A DNA stretch of 64,000 bases from Levilactobacillus tangyuanensis (GCF_003946545.1 NZ_RHOA01000006.1:1-64000); one strand, 5' to 3'. Shown: positions 24,874 to 34,172, numbered from the stretch's first letter. Notes: a model not told the origin generated them from the letters alone. A program made the numbers and translations.

Positions 24874-25599
24874 ATGCGTCAACGAATTGCTTTACCCGCC
24901 GATACCCTCGGCGAAGCCACCAATATTATTAACGAACGAAACGCGGCGTTTGCCCCCCGACCAGTGGTCGAGGCCATCGTTGCCGCCGGGGGCATCCCCG
25001 TGATTCTACCAACCGTCGATCCCGATCTGGTGCCCGACTATCTGTCGCTCTTCGATGGCGTGGCCTTTCTTGGTGGTGCCGATGTCGATCCAACTTTCTA
25101 CCAGGAGGAGCCCCACGTTCTGTTGGGCAAGACCGATCGCAAGCGGGACCTCTTTGAGATGGCCCTCTTACACGCGGCCATCGACAATAACAAGGCCGTG
25201 CTGGGAATCTGCCGGGGGCTCCAACTGATTAACGTCACGCTTGGTGGAACATTGTATCAGGATCTCACCGAGGACCCCAACGCCAAGATCAAACACAGCC
25301 AGGCCGCGTTTGGTAATCAGGTCACCCATCACGCCACGGTAACACCGGGGAGCCACCTCGCCGAGATTACCGGTAAACGACTCTTGGTTAATTCCCGACA
25401 TCATCAGGCTGCCAAGACGATCGCCCCGGACCTAACCGTCACGGCCCGGGCCGATGACCAAGTGGTCGAGGCCGTGGAATCCACCGCGAGCGACCAGGTT
25501 CTGGCCGTCCAGTGGCATCCCGAAAACCTGTTCAAGCACGACCAAACGGCGATGGGCATTTTCACCAACCTGATCAAACGCGCCGCCGACCGGGCTTAA
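24874..25599 (+). CDS. Class I glutamine amidotransferase, gamma-glutamyl-GABA hydrolase family
   Basis: A 241-residue peptidase C26/PuuD-like enzyme that hydrolyses gamma-glutamyl amides. The nucleophile Cys is in LGICRGLQLINV near 110 and the catalytic His-x-Glu in QWHPE near 215. GGADVDP near 70 is typical of the family. AAAGGAAG lies 7 nt before the ATG at 24874; the frame open to 24856 is not supported. It stands alone ahead of a YczE-like gene with a 77-nt gap. The natural substrate is uncertain. Confidence 0.88.
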   Translation: MRQRIALPADTLGEATNIINERNAAFAPRPVVEAIVAAGGIPVILPTVDPDLVPDYLSLFDGVAFLGGADVDPTFYQEEPHVLLGKTDRKRDLFEMALLHAAIDNNKAVLGICRGLQLINVTLGGTLYQDLTEDPNAKIKHSQAAFGNQVTHHATVTPGSHLAEITGKRLLVNSRHHQAAKTIAPDLTVTARADDQVVEAVESTASDQVLAVQWHPENLFKHDQTAMGIFTNLIKRAADRA

Positions 25600-25676
25600 T
25601 TTTCAGAAAGACCTTTCATTGTGAGACCGGTTCCATTAAACTAGAAACTAGACTAAATTTAACGAGGTGAAATCAC

Positions 25677-26333
25677 GTGGCAAAAATGCAGGACTTTGGA
25701 CAGCGAATGCGCTTTTTAGCATTCTCGATTTTTCTGAACTCCGCCGCTAACGCCCTCACGATTTCAACCAACCTTGGGAGTGCCGTTTGGACCGGGTCAT
25801 CCGTGAACCTGTCTAACTGGATTAACGTGCCCTTGGGAACGACCCTCTTCGGCTACGGGATCGTCATTACCATCCTGAACCAAGTCCTACTGGGGACCTT
25901 CGACCGCCGGCGTTTCGTTTCAAATCTACTCTACATCGTGCCATTTAGTTACCTGGTCGAGTGGATCGGGTACTTCTGGAACTGGATTGGCGTCGGCCGC
26001 CTCAACCTGACGGGACGGGTCATCGTCGACATCATTGGCCTCTTCGGTGTGGCTTTTGCCGTGTCGATCTACCAACGTTGCAACATCATCATGCATCCCA
26101 ACGATGACCTGGCCTACATTCTCCGCTTTAAGTTCCTTCACGGATCGGCCGTCATCGCCCAATGGGCCAGCTACATTCCACCGTTGACCATTATTATTTT
26201 ATCCTGGTACTTTACCGGTGAGCTTCACGCCATCGGCTTTGGGACCGTTTGGGCATTGATCACGCAAGGCATTGTCATGGCCTGGGCCGACTTCCATGTC
26301 TTCCCCCAATTAAAACATCATGTTGACGTTTAA
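25677..26333 (+). CDS. YczE/YyaS-like membrane protein
   Basis: A 218-residue integral membrane protein with five predicted hydrophobic segments, of the family that includes B. subtilis YczE. Visible segments include NALTISTNLGSAVWTGSSVNL near residue 25 and GVAFAVSIYQRCNIIMHPNDD near 125. The start is GTG with AACGAGGTGA upstream. The biochemical function is unknown. A bidirectional terminator follows at once. Confidence 0.8.
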   Translation: MAKMQDFGQRMRFLAFSIFLNSAANALTISTNLGSAVWTGSSVNLSNWINVPLGTTLFGYGIVITILNQVLLGTFDRRRFVSNLLYIVPFSYLVEWIGYFWNWIGVGRLNLTGRVIVDIIGLFGVAFAVSIYQRCNIIMHPNDDLAYILRFKFLHGSAVIAQWASYIPPLTIIILSWYFTGELHAIGFGTVWALITQGIVMAWADFHVFPQLKHHVDV

Positions 26334-26338
26334 CTAAA

Positions 26339-26377
26339 TAACGGCCGAGAATGACGAACATCATCCTCGGCCGTTTT
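26339..26377. terminator. Bidirectional terminator
   Basis: AACGGCCGAGg-type stem pairs with CCTCGGCCGTT, with TTTTT on the plus strand. It also lies just after the stop of the minus-strand small gene at 26392. Confidence 0.88.
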
Positions 26378-26391
26378 TGATTGCCGCCATT

Positions 26392-26511
26392 TTACCGTCG
26401 CCCCTTAAGCCACGAGTAACCGTCAAGAACCATCGCCACCATGAGTTCAAAGATCGAGGTGATGGTGAACCATTCAATGATCCCTGCGAGAAATTTCCCC
26501 AATCGTTTCAT
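26392..26511 (-). CDS. Small amphipathic/membrane peptide
   Basis: A 39-codon frame reading MKRLGKFLAGIIEWFTITSI and on to FELMVAMVLDGYSWLKGRR. It has basic ends and a hydrophobic middle, so membrane association is likely. AAGGGGGG precedes the ATG by about 7 nt, and the stop is followed by a terminator. It lies just after the terminator of the hydrolase gene, so its own promoter would have to overlap that hairpin, or it depends on readthrough. A toxin-like or regulatory peptide is possible but unproven. Confidence 0.45.
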   Translation of the reverse strand: MKRLGKFLAGIIEWFTITSIFELMVAMVLDGYSWLKGRR

Positions 26512-26528
26512 CAACACGCCCCCCTTAA

Positions 26529-26566
26529 TAAAAAAAGACCAGTGCCATCGGCAACTTGGTCCTTAA
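26529..26566 (-). terminator. Terminator of the alpha/beta hydrolase gene
   Basis: On the minus strand GGACCA..TGCC-gat-GGCA..TGGTC is followed by T7. Confidence 0.8.
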
Positions 26567-26571
26567 TCGTA

Positions 26572-27492
26572 TTAAACCTCGTCGACTGCGCCGGTCAAAA
26601 TGAATTGCCGGATTTGCCGCAAGGTTCGTTTAGTCTCTGGCAATTTCTCCCAGAGAATGTAGTCATGAAGCATCGATTTCATTTCAAATGATTGAACCTC
26701 GGTTCCAACCGCACCATTCAGGTGCTGTAAGAGCCGTTTGTCATCGGCCGCCAATAATTCATTGGTACCATAGTACAACTGAATGGGGCCTAACCCCTCG
26801 AAGTTACCGTAGAGTGGGCTGACCAATGGGTCCGTCACCGGATGATCCCCGGCGTATTGAAACCCAATGCGTTTCATCGTGGCCAACGTCAGGAAGGGGT
26901 CGGTCTTGGCCCCATTCTTCAGGTCTGGATTCATCATGCTGAGATCCGTCCACGGTGAAATCAGGATGGTCCCGGCAGGCAGTGGTTCTTGGTGTTCCTT
27001 CAGCTGTTGGAGGAGGGTCAATGCCAATCCCCCGCCGGCCGAATCACCCATTAAGAAAAACTGGTCGTCCGGATACTGCGCCCGCAGGTAATCGTAGGCG
27101 TTCATGGCGAAGATGACCGTTTCGTTAACAGTGGCCTCCGGAACTAATGGATAGTCGAGGTAGGAGACCCGCAGATTGGCCTGATCGACTAGATTCACCA
27201 TCAGATCCCGGTGACGCTTGGTTCCCTGTAAGGTGTAGGCACCACCGTGAAACAATAGGACGTGCTGGGTTAACGGCGCGCCCGAATCCACGGTTAAAAT
27301 GCGGCCATCGAAGATTTCTCGTTCTTTGGTCACCATATTATCAGGGAATTTTGCGGGCACGACTGCCCGATTTTTTCGGCTCGGTTGAGAAAAAGCCTGT
27401 TGCATCTGCTGTTTCAGCTGGCTATGCCGGGTTTTAAAAAGTAACCATTTCCCTTGCAAACTCACGACGATCACCCTATCTTTTGCCTTCAT
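26572..27492 (-). CDS. Alpha/beta hydrolase (esterase, HSL-like)
   Basis: A 306-residue hydrolase with the oxyanion motif HGGAY near 80, nucleophile GDSAGGG near 150, Asp in the region of TDPLVSP, and His in MLHDYILW near 280: the hormone-sensitive-lipase type. The start is uncertain: TTG at 27549, ATG at 27492, or a GTG with AGGGTGA a few codons further. A -10-like TATACT at about 27515-27520 places the transcript start after the TTG, so the ATG at 27492 is preferred. No signal peptide. Substrate unknown. Confidence 0.85.
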   Translation of the reverse strand: MKAKDRVIVVSLQGKWLLFKTRHSQLKQQMQQAFSQPSRKNRAVVPAKFPDNMVTKEREIFDGRILTVDSGAPLTQHVLLFHGGAYTLQGTKRHRDLMVNLVDQANLRVSYLDYPLVPEATVNETVIFAMNAYDYLRAQYPDDQFFLMGDSAGGGLALTLLQQLKEHQEPLPAGTILISPWTDLSMMNPDLKNGAKTDPFLTLATMKRIGFQYAGDHPVTDPLVSPLYGNFEGLGPIQLYYGTNELLAADDKRLLQHLNGAVGTEVQSFEMKSMLHDYILWEKLPETKRTLRQIRQFILTGAVDEV

Positions 27493-27678
27493 CAACTCTC
27501 TGCACTCATACAGCCAGTATACAGCGTTTCCTCGAAAAAGGCTTCCCAAGAATCAATTACTAGGCAAAAATTCCCAAAACCGTTAGAATAAGAGGGATGA
27601 GAAACTATCGGGGATTTACTAGTTAACCACCTAATTAAGTGGCTTAACGACCCGAATAACGAAAGGATGGCTGAGTCA

Positions 27679-28473
27679 ATGGCTAACGACCGGATATTAG
27701 ACGTACAGGGCGGTGTCAACTTTAGAGAACTTGGTGGCTATGCAACCGTCGATGGTCACACCGTGAAGTGGCACAAGCTGTTGCGGACGGCCGGACTCGC
27801 CAACCTCACCTCGTCAGACCTGCAGCATTTAACCGACTACGGTGTCAAAACCGATGTCGACTTTCGTTCTCGCGATGAACAAAAGCAGGCGCCCGACAAG
27901 GTTCCCGCTGGCGTCACCTACCAGTTCACCCCCGTTTTCCCAGCGGATGACGAGACCGATGCCTCGGCATCACAGGTTCAACTGGAGGAACGCTTCTCGG
28001 CAGATGACCAGGCCGGCTATCGCCACATGCTTGACGTCTATGAACAGATGGTGACATTGCCTTCTGCGCAACAGGCCTACCACGACTTTCTAGCGGAACT
28101 CCTCCGAAACGAGGGCGACGGTCAATCCGTCCTGTTCCACTGTACCGCCGGTAAGGACCGGACCGGGATGGCGGCCTTCTTCGTGCTGAGTGCCTTGGGC
28201 GTTGATCCCCAGACCATTCGTCACGACTATCTGATGACCAATCAGACGTCGGCCGACCACATCAACGAAACCACAACCGCTGCGGCGGCTCGCGGTGAAT
28301 CGGCGGCCTTCGTGACCAATATTCGGGCACTCTATACCGTTAATGATGACTATTTCGATACAGCGATGCGACTGATTAATACGCAATATGGTGGCACGCT
28401 CGACTATTTACACGACGTTCTGGGACTCTCCCGGGGCGACCTACAAACATTAAAGCAACTCTATTTGGATTAA
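27679..28473 (+). CDS. Tyrosine-type protein/lipid phosphatase
   Basis: A 264-residue phosphatase of the DSP-like Tyr phosphatase family (similar to Listeria LipA). NFRELGGYATVDG lies near the N-terminus, DFRSRDE near 60, and the CX5R active site HCTAGKDRTGM near 155. It may act on phosphotyrosine or phosphoinositides; in lactobacilli the role is unclear. An ATG at 27667 is too close to the Shine-Dalgarno, so 27679 is used. It is monocistronic, divergent from the hydrolase. Confidence 0.88.
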   Translation: MANDRILDVQGGVNFRELGGYATVDGHTVKWHKLLRTAGLANLTSSDLQHLTDYGVKTDVDFRSRDEQKQAPDKVPAGVTYQFTPVFPADDETDASASQVQLEERFSADDQAGYRHMLDVYEQMVTLPSAQQAYHDFLAELLRNEGDGQSVLFHCTAGKDRTGMAAFFVLSALGVDPQTIRHDYLMTNQTSADHINETTTAAAARGESAAFVTNIRALYTVNDDYFDTAMRLINTQYGGTLDYLHDVLGLSRGDLQTLKQLYLD

Positions 28474-28481
28474 CTTCCATG

Positions 28482-28514
28482 CCAGACTAGCCGCCAAGGA
28501 TAGTCTGGTTTTTT
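28482..28514 (+). terminator. Terminator of the phosphatase gene
   Basis: CCAGACTA pairs with TAGTCTGG and T6 follows. Confidence 0.88.
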
Positions 28515-28547
28515 ACCTCATTCACGACGAAAGGACTTGATGTTTTT

Positions 28548-29480
28548 ATGAAGAAATCAACACTGACTTGGGCCCTTCCCTTAGCGGGACTTGCGGCCAC
28601 TTCCCTCATTGCCAGTGAGCGACTGTTCAACTTTGCCTTCAAGCGCGTCAACTACGTGCCAGAAACTTCTGCCGACAAACAGAAGTATGCCGATGCCTAC
28701 TATGCCTATGTCGACTGGTATAAAAAGGTTAAGAAGGAAAAATGGTTCCTGCACGAACACGATCCCAATAACCGGATGGTCGCGGAATATATTCCAGCGG
28801 AAACGCCTAGCCAACAGACCGTCATCATCTCCCATGGTTACAAGGGAAACGGTGAAACCATGGCTAACTTTGCCCAGATGTATCACCAACTTGGCTTTAA
28901 TGTCCTCCTACCCGATGACCGTGGCCATGGCGAGAGTGCCGGCAAATACATTAGTTTTGGCTGGTTAGATCGCTTGGACTATCAAGAATGGATTCGCCAG
29001 GTCATCGAACGGTCGTCACAAGACGTCAAGATCCTGATGTTTGGCGTTAGCATGGGGGGCGCCACGATGGAAATGCTCTCCGGCGAGAGCCTGCCCAAGC
29101 AGGTTAAGGCGATCATCGCCGACTGTGGCTACTCCAGCATCGAGGCCGAATTGACCTACCTGTTGAAGCGCCAGTTCCACCTGCCAAAATACCCATTGGA
29201 GCCACTCGTCAGCACGATTTCCAAGCGCCGACTGGGCTACTACCTGGGTGATGTTTCCGCTACCGAACAGTTGGCCAAGAATAAGCGGCCAATCCTGTTT
29301 ATCCACGGTGACAAGGACGTTTACGTTCCCGTGGGCATGGCCTACGAGAACTATGCCGCCACGCATGCACCAAAACAATTATGGATTGTGAAGAATGCTT
29401 CACATGCCGAAAGTTTTTGGATTAATCCAAAACGCTACCAGGAACACGTTGAAGAGTTCTTGACGACCTACTTTAAGTAA
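28548..29480 (+). CDS. Alpha/beta hydrolase with N-terminal membrane anchor
   Basis: A 310-residue hydrolase. Residues 1-22 form a signal peptide or membrane anchor (MKKSTLTWALPLAGLAATSL). SHGYKGNG gives the oxyanion region near 98, the nucleophile is in FGVSMGG near 170, Asp in HGDKDVYVP near 255, and His in NASHAES near 287. It resembles cell-surface hydrolases of lactobacilli (YqkD/Ytap type). Substrate unknown. Confidence 0.87.
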   Translation: MKKSTLTWALPLAGLAATSLIASERLFNFAFKRVNYVPETSADKQKYADAYYAYVDWYKKVKKEKWFLHEHDPNNRMVAEYIPAETPSQQTVIISHGYKGNGETMANFAQMYHQLGFNVLLPDDRGHGESAGKYISFGWLDRLDYQEWIRQVIERSSQDVKILMFGVSMGGATMEMLSGESLPKQVKAIIADCGYSSIEAELTYLLKRQFHLPKYPLEPLVSTISKRRLGYYLGDVSATEQLAKNKRPILFIHGDKDVYVPVGMAYENYAATHAPKQLWIVKNASHAESFWINPKRYQEHVEEFLTTYFK

Positions 29481-29584
29481 TTCCGGACGAAATCTTCACA
29501 ATTTAGATTTCCTTTATAAATTAATCAAAAAGTCGTCACGGAATGCCCCCTTTTCTATTCACAAACTGGGGGTATAGTTATCAT

Positions 29585-29786
29585 CATAGTAATTAGCCAA
29601 TAGCTATTACTAGTCAAAATCTACTTCCAATCCCTTTTTTTAAGATTCTCCTCCCCAGAGAATCGCAATCCCTGGATAGGACCCCTCAAGCCTATCCACC
29701 CCCTCAAAATGAGTCACTCCCCCTAGTGGCTCACTCCTCATGAATAAAACCGCGGCAGCCCCTTACCAAGGCTGCCGCGATTTTCT
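29585..29786 (+). ncRNA. Candidate small RNA with C-rich loops
   Basis: After a -10-like TATAGT there are five successive hairpins: TAGTAAT/ATTACTA (29588-29612), GATTCTC/GAGAATC (29644-29664), TGGATAGG/CCTATCCA (29673-29698), GAGTCACT/AGTGGCTC (29711-29732), and the terminator CGCGGCAGCC/GGCTGCCGCG (29751-29779) followed by ATTTT. Loops or linkers contain CTCCCC, ACCCCTC, CCACCCCCTC and CCCCCT, which are complementary to Shine-Dalgarno sequences. No open frame with a Shine-Dalgarno was seen. Confidence 0.55.
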
Positions 29787-29812
29787 TGTTCTGATTCTTC
29801 TTTCGTTCATTG

Positions 29813-29865
29813 CCAACCTGCCAGTTGGCCAGGGAAGGGCCGGAACGTGGTGGACACGACTTGAA
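29813..29865 (-). repeat. Structured intergenic repeat Y7 (fragment)
   Basis: Only the 3' third of a copy remains: on the minus strand TCGTGTCCACCACGTTCC then GGCCAACTGGCAGG. The other arm and both internal hairpins are missing. Confidence 0.65.
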
Positions 29866-29897
29866 ATTGATTCCAAATAATTTAGCGAACCCACAAA

Positions 29898-29943
29898 AAT
29901 AGCGACCGTCACAACGGAGTTAACCCTTGTGACGGTCGCTATT
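29898..29943 (-). terminator. Terminator of purB
   Basis: AATAGCGACCGTCACAA pairs perfectly with TTGTGACGGTCGCTATT; on the minus strand a T5 tract follows. It lies beyond repeat Y8. Confidence 0.85.
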
Positions 29944-30044
29944 GCTTTGTTCAGATCTATTATCCTATGGCAGCTTAACGCGAATGTACCCGTCACCGCC
30001 GACTACGGGCCTTTAACTAAGACTAGGTGGGACGAGCTATCGTA

Positions 30045-30198
30045 GCAGGAACCCGGAAGCAGATGGGGCTCAGCCATGAAATTTCTCTTAGCCCAGTGAT
30101 CTGCTGGGGTTAGAGAAAGGCCAGCCTTTGAGACCGACCTTTGGGCTCAAAGCTGAGCCCATGGCGTTCCAGCCCAAAATCTGCTGGAGGGTTCCTGC
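30045..30198 (+). repeat. Structured intergenic repeat Y8
   Basis: Outer stem GCAGGAACCC (30045-30054) with 30189-30198; then CAGAT/ATCTG, GGGCT/AGCCC and GCCATG/CATGGC. P2 is TTTCTCTTAGCCCAG with CTGGGGTTAGAGAAA; P3 is CTTTGAG/CTCAAAG. GCGTTCCAGC is present. It starts 26 nt from the purB stop and precedes the purB terminator. Confidence 0.88.
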
Positions 30199-30224
30199 GG
30201 CCAATACCGATGATCCGTTCTAAA

Positions 30225-31526
30225 CTAGTCTTCCGTCAAACCAAGCCGGTTGAAGATATAGTCAACGCGACGAAGATGGTAATGGTAATCGAAGGCATCG
30301 TCGATCTGCTCCGGCGTCAACCGCGCCGTAATTTCAGCATTAGCCTCGACCAATGGCCGGAATTGAATTTGCTGGTCCCAAGCCTGTGCCGTCAAGGGTT
30401 GTACCAGGTCATAGGCTGCCTCACGACTCAGCCCACTTTCAATCAACTTCAATAATAGTCGTTGACTGTAAATTAACCCATAGGTCCGACCCATGTTAGC
30501 CTTCATCGTTTCTGGGAAAACATCCAATTGACTTAAAATTCGATTGAATCGGTGAAGCGAGTAGTCCAGTAAGGTGGTCGTTTCCGGTAGAATCATCCGC
30601 TCGGCAGAAGAATGGGAGATGTCTCGTTCATGCCACAGACTGACGTTTTCATAAGCCGTCACCACCGTCCCACGAATGACCCGGGCCAACCCGGTCACAT
30701 TCTCGGAGCCAATCGGGTTGCGCTTGTGGGGCATTGCCGAGGAACCCTTTTGTCCGGGGTTAAAATGTTCCTCAACCTCATGGATTTCGGAACGCTGGAG
30801 GCTCCGAATTTCCGTGGCAAACTCCTCAATACTCGTGGCAATCAAGGCCATCGTGGCAATGTAGTCCGCATGCAGGTCTCGCGGCAGCACCTGACTAGCA
30901 ATTGGTTGGGCGCTAATCTCCAGTTGGTCACAGACAAACGCCTCGACCTCAGGTGGCACATTGGCAAAGGTCCCGACTGCCCCACTAATTTTACCGGTCT
31001 CCACCCCTTTGGCGGCCCGATCGAATCGGTCCAGGTTCCGTTGCATTTCGGCATACCACCGAGCGATCTTCAGGCCAAAGGTCGTGGGCTCGGCCTGGAC
31101 CCCGTGGGTCCGACCAATCATGACGGTCTCCTTATATTGAAGGGCTAGCTTCTTCAAGGTCGCAATCAGGGTCACAATGTCCGTCCGCAAGACCGTATTG
31201 GCCTGCTTTAACCGGTATCCCTGAGCCGTGTCAACAACGTCCGTACTCGTCACACCGAAGTGAATCCATTTTCGTTCGGCGCCCAATGATTCGGAAACGT
31301 TACGCGTGAACGCCACAATATCGTGATGGGTCACGGCCTCAATCTCGGCAATCCGGTCAACATCAAAGGTGGCATTGGCCCGAATCTTCGCGGCGTCTTC
31401 GGCAGGTACCTCGCCTAACTTGGCCCAAGCCTCATCAATCGCCACCTCCACGGCTAACCAGGATGCATATTGGTTTTTTAATGACCAAATCTGACCCATC
31501 TCGGGACGCGTATAACGTTCTAACAT
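30225..31526 (-). CDS. purB: Adenylosuccinate lyase
   Basis: A 433-residue fumarase/aspartase-superfamily enzyme that releases fumarate from SAICAR and from adenylosuccinate. The signature loop GSSAMPHKRNP is near residue 265, TSTDVVDT near 90 and GRTHGVQAEPTTFG near 140. GGAGGAATTTG leads to the ATG at 31526; the longer frame is not needed. It is divergent from purA-guaC, with PurBoxes in the shared region. Repeat Y8 forms its 3' UTR. Confidence 0.95.
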   Translation of the reverse strand: MLERYTRPEMGQIWSLKNQYASWLAVEVAIDEAWAKLGEVPAEDAAKIRANATFDVDRIAEIEAVTHHDIVAFTRNVSESLGAERKWIHFGVTSTDVVDTAQGYRLKQANTVLRTDIVTLIATLKKLALQYKETVMIGRTHGVQAEPTTFGLKIARWYAEMQRNLDRFDRAAKGVETGKISGAVGTFANVPPEVEAFVCDQLEISAQPIASQVLPRDLHADYIATMALIATSIEEFATEIRSLQRSEIHEVEEHFNPGQKGSSAMPHKRNPIGSENVTGLARVIRGTVVTAYENVSLWHERDISHSSAERMILPETTTLLDYSLHRFNRILSQLDVFPETMKANMGRTYGLIYSQRLLLKLIESGLSREAAYDLVQPLTAQAWDQQIQFRPLVEANAEITARLTPEQIDDAFDYHYHLRRVDYIFNRLGLTED

Positions 31527-31551
31527 CAAATTCCTCCTCAATATTGCATTA

Positions 31552-31584
31552 AAACACGAACATTAATTTGATTTTCGTTCTTTC
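31552..31584 (-). promoter_or_regulatory. PurBox pair upstream of purB
   Basis: AAACACGAACATT (31552-31564) and, inverted, GATTTTCGTTCTTTC (31570-31584) resemble the PurBox AWWWCCGAACWWT. They lie between the purB promoter region and its start codon. Confidence 0.55.
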
Positions 31585-31701
31585 CTTCGGTAATTATCAT
31601 ATCATAGAACATCCCATTTTTATACCATAAAAGTCCTTAAGTTCAACTGCTAATTGGTTTCTACCCACAATTATAAGAACTTTTATACTGAATCTTTCTA
31701 A

Positions 31702-31747
31702 AATCGTTCGTATATTCCTTGATTTTCAATTCCGAACTTGATACACT
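31702..31747 (+). promoter_or_regulatory. purA promoter with PurBox pair
   Basis: -35 TTGATT (31719-31724), 17-nt spacer, -10 TACACT (31742-31747). The spacer contains AATTCCGAACTTG (31728-31740), matching the PurBox at 12 of 13 positions. An inverted box, AATCGTTCGTATA, lies at 31702-31714. PurR control is inferred. Confidence 0.7.
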
Positions 31748-31797
31748 AAATCTTGCTGGGCGTTCGGCTCAGTAAAATAAAACGATGAGGTGTTGTT

Positions 31798-33084
31798 ATG
31801 TCTTCAATAGTTGTAGTTGGTAGTCAATGGGGCGATGAGGGTAAAGGAAAGATCACGGATTTTCTAAGTGAACAGGCTGACGTCATTGCTCGCTACCAAG
31901 GAGGCGACAACGCCGGTCATACCATCGTCTTCAATGATCAAACCTTCAAATTACGGTTGATTCCTTCAGGAATTTTTTACGCCGACAAGATTAGCGTGAT
32001 TGGTAACGGCGTGGTCTTAAACCCCCAATCATTAATTCAGGAACTGGCTTATCTCCACGAAAACGGCGTGGCCACCGACAATCTTCGGATTTCTAACCGG
32101 GCCCACGTTATCCTGCCTTACCATATCCTATTGGACCAGGCCCAAGAAAAGATGAAGGAAAACAAGATTGGGACCACCAACAAAGGAATCGGCCCCGCTT
32201 ACATGGACAAGGCCGAACGAATTGGGATTCGGGTAGCCGACCTGTTGGACCACGATGTGTTCGCCGACAAGTTACGCCAGAACTTAATTGAGAAGAACAA
32301 CGTGTTAACCAAGCTTTACGATGAAGAACCTTTGGACTTTGATGATATCTTTGAGACCTACTATGACTTGGGTCAACAGTTAAAGGGCTACGTTACCGAC
32401 ACATCAGTTGTCATCAACGATGCCCTGGATGCTGGCAAGAACGTCCTCTTTGAAGGGGCCCAAGGGGTCATGCTCGACATCGACCATGGGACTTATCCAT
32501 TCGTCACCTCCTCAAACCCAGTCGCCGGTGGGGTAACCATTGGTTCTGGTGTTGGCCCAACTAAGATCGACCACGTGGTTGGGGTCTGCAAGGCCTACAC
32601 GTCACGTGTCGGTGACGGCCCATTCCCAACCGAACTCTTCGATGAAATCGGCGACACCATCCGTGAAACCGGCCATGAATACGGGACGGTTACCAAGCGG
32701 CCTCGCCGAATCGGCTGGTTCGACAGTGTTGTTCTGCGCCATGCCAAGCGCGTTTCCGGCTTGACCAACCTATCATTAAACTGTTTAGACGTCCTGACCG
32801 GCCTGAAGACCATCAAGATCTGCAAGGCCTACGAACTGAACGGTGAGACCATCTACCATTACCCTGCTAGCCTGGTTGATCTGGAAAACTGTCAACCAAT
32901 CTACGAAGAATTCCCTGGCTGGACGGAAGACATTACCCATTGCCAATCCGTTGCCGAACTTCCCGTTAACGCGCAAAACTACGTGAAGCGACTGGCCGAA
33001 CTGGTTGGCGTCGACATTGCCACCCTGTCTGTCGGTCCCGACCGGGAACAAACCAACATTTTAGAAAACGTCTGGAACGCTTAA
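31798..33084 (+). CDS. purA: Adenylosuccinate synthetase
   Basis: A 428-residue GTP-dependent enzyme that condenses IMP and aspartate, the first step from IMP to [17 protein letters not shown] is the P-loop near the N-terminus, GDNAGHT near 40, and [22 protein letters not shown] near 220. GAGGTG precedes the ATG. It is followed by guaC after 24 nt, so the two are co-transcribed and link AMP and GMP interconversion. Confidence 0.96.
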   Translation: MSSIVVVGSQWGDEGKGKITDFLSEQADVIARYQGGDNAGHTIVFNDQTFKLRLIPSGIFYADKISVIGNGVVLNPQSLIQELAYLHENGVATDNLRISNRAHVILPYHILLDQAQEKMKENKIGTTNKGIGPAYMDKAERIGIRVADLLDHDVFADKLRQNLIEKNNVLTKLYDEEPLDFDDIFETYYDLGQQLKGYVTDTSVVINDALDAGKNVLFEGAQGVMLDIDHGTYPFVTSSNPVAGGVTIGSGVGPTKIDHVVGVCKAYTSRVGDGPFPTELFDEIGDTIRETGHEYGTVTKRPRRIGWFDSVVLRHAKRVSGLTNLSLNCLDVLTGLKTIKICKAYELNGETIYHYPASLVDLENCQPIYEEFPGWTEDITHCQSVAELPVNAQNYVKRLAELVGVDIATLSVGPDREQTNILENVWNA

Positions 33085-33108
33085 CCTACAATCAAGGAGT
33101 GACGAACA

Positions 33109-34095
33109 TTGCATCCAGCTGAAGTATTTGACTATGAAGATATCCAACTCATTCCCAACAAATGCATTATCGATAGCCGGAGTGAAGCTGACACCAGCAT
33201 CGAATTTGGTCCCCACCGCTTTAAGATTCCGGTGGTTCCGGCCAACATGGAAACCGTCATCAATGAACCCCTGGCCGTTTGGCTGGCTCAAAATGACTAC
33301 TTCTATGTGATGCACCGATTCCAACCCGCCGATCGCCGCGGCTTTATCGAACGGATGCAAGCGCAGTCCTTGTTTGCCTCCATCAGTGTTGGCGTGAAGG
33401 AAGACGAACACGCCTTCATCGATGAATTAGCTGCGGCCAACCTGACCCCGGACTATATCACCATCGATATCGCCCATGGTCACAGTGACGCCGTGATCCG
33501 GATGATTCATCACATCAAAGAGAAACTGCCTACCAGCTTCGTCATCGCCGGTAACGTCGGTACGCCGGAAGCCGTCCGTGAATTAGAAAACGCGGGTGCC
33601 GACGCCACCAAGGTCGGCATTGGCCCCGGTAAGGCTTGTATTACCAAGCTGAAGACCGGTTTCGGTACCGGTGGTTGGCAACTCGCTGCCCTCCGGCTCT
33701 GCGCCAAGGCTGCTCGTAAGCCAATCATCGCCGACGGTGGGATTCGCTACAACGGTGACATTGCCAAGTCCATCCGTTTCGGTGCCAGCATGGTCATGGT
33801 TGGCTCAATGTTAGCCGGCCACGAACAGTCACCTGGTAACCTGTTGACCATTGACGGTCGAAAATTCAAGCAATACTGGGGTTCCGCCTCTGAAAAACAA
33901 AAAGGGGCCTACCGTAACGTGGAAGGCAAACAGATGTTGGTTCCTTACCGCGGCGACATTTCTCAAACACTGCACGCCATGCAAGAAGATCTCCAATCCT
34001 CAATCTCCTACGCCGGTGGCCGAAACCTCTTGGACATTCGGACCGTGGACTACGTTATCGTGAAAAGCTCCATCATGAACGGTGATAACTATTAG
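33109..34095 (+). CDS. guaC: GMP reductase
   Basis: A 328-residue IMPDH/GMPR-superfamily enzyme that deaminates GMP to IMP using NADPH. The catalytic Cys lies in [11 protein letters not shown] near 175, with GFGTGGWQ just after it and [14 protein letters not shown] near 205. No CBS domains, as expected for GMPR. The start is TTG with AAGGAGTG 7 nt upstream; no better start exists. It follows purA and ends before a good terminator. Confidence 0.95.
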   Translation: MHPAEVFDYEDIQLIPNKCIIDSRSEADTSIEFGPHRFKIPVVPANMETVINEPLAVWLAQNDYFYVMHRFQPADRRGFIERMQAQSLFASISVGVKEDEHAFIDELAAANLTPDYITIDIAHGHSDAVIRMIHHIKEKLPTSFVIAGNVGTPEAVRELENAGADATKVGIGPGKACITKLKTGFGTGGWQLAALRLCAKAARKPIIADGGIRYNGDIAKSIRFGASMVMVGSMLAGHEQSPGNLLTIDGRKFKQYWGSASEKQKGAYRNVEGKQMLVPYRGDISQTLHAMQEDLQSSISYAGGRNLLDIRTVDYVIVKSSIMNGDNY

Positions 34096-34102
34096 AATCA
34101 TC

Positions 34103-34132
34103 GACACCCGCCAATTTGGTGGGTGTTTTTTT
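34103..34132 (+). terminator. Terminator of purA-guaC
   Basis: ACACCCGCC pairs with GGTGGGTGT and T7 follows. Confidence 0.88.
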
Positions 34133-34135
34133 CGC

Positions 34136-34172
34136 AAAAAAGGCGCTGACCGAGTGGCCAGCGCCTTTCCTA
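34136..34172 (-). terminator. Terminator of the secreted paralogue at 34179
   Basis: AAAGGCGCTG pairs with CAGCGCCTTT and on the minus strand T6 follows. Confidence 0.88.

Noticed and set aside
29585-29786. Small protein gene in the five-hairpin region
   Set aside because: No frame has a start codon with a Shine-Dalgarno, and the hairpins interrupt all longer frames.
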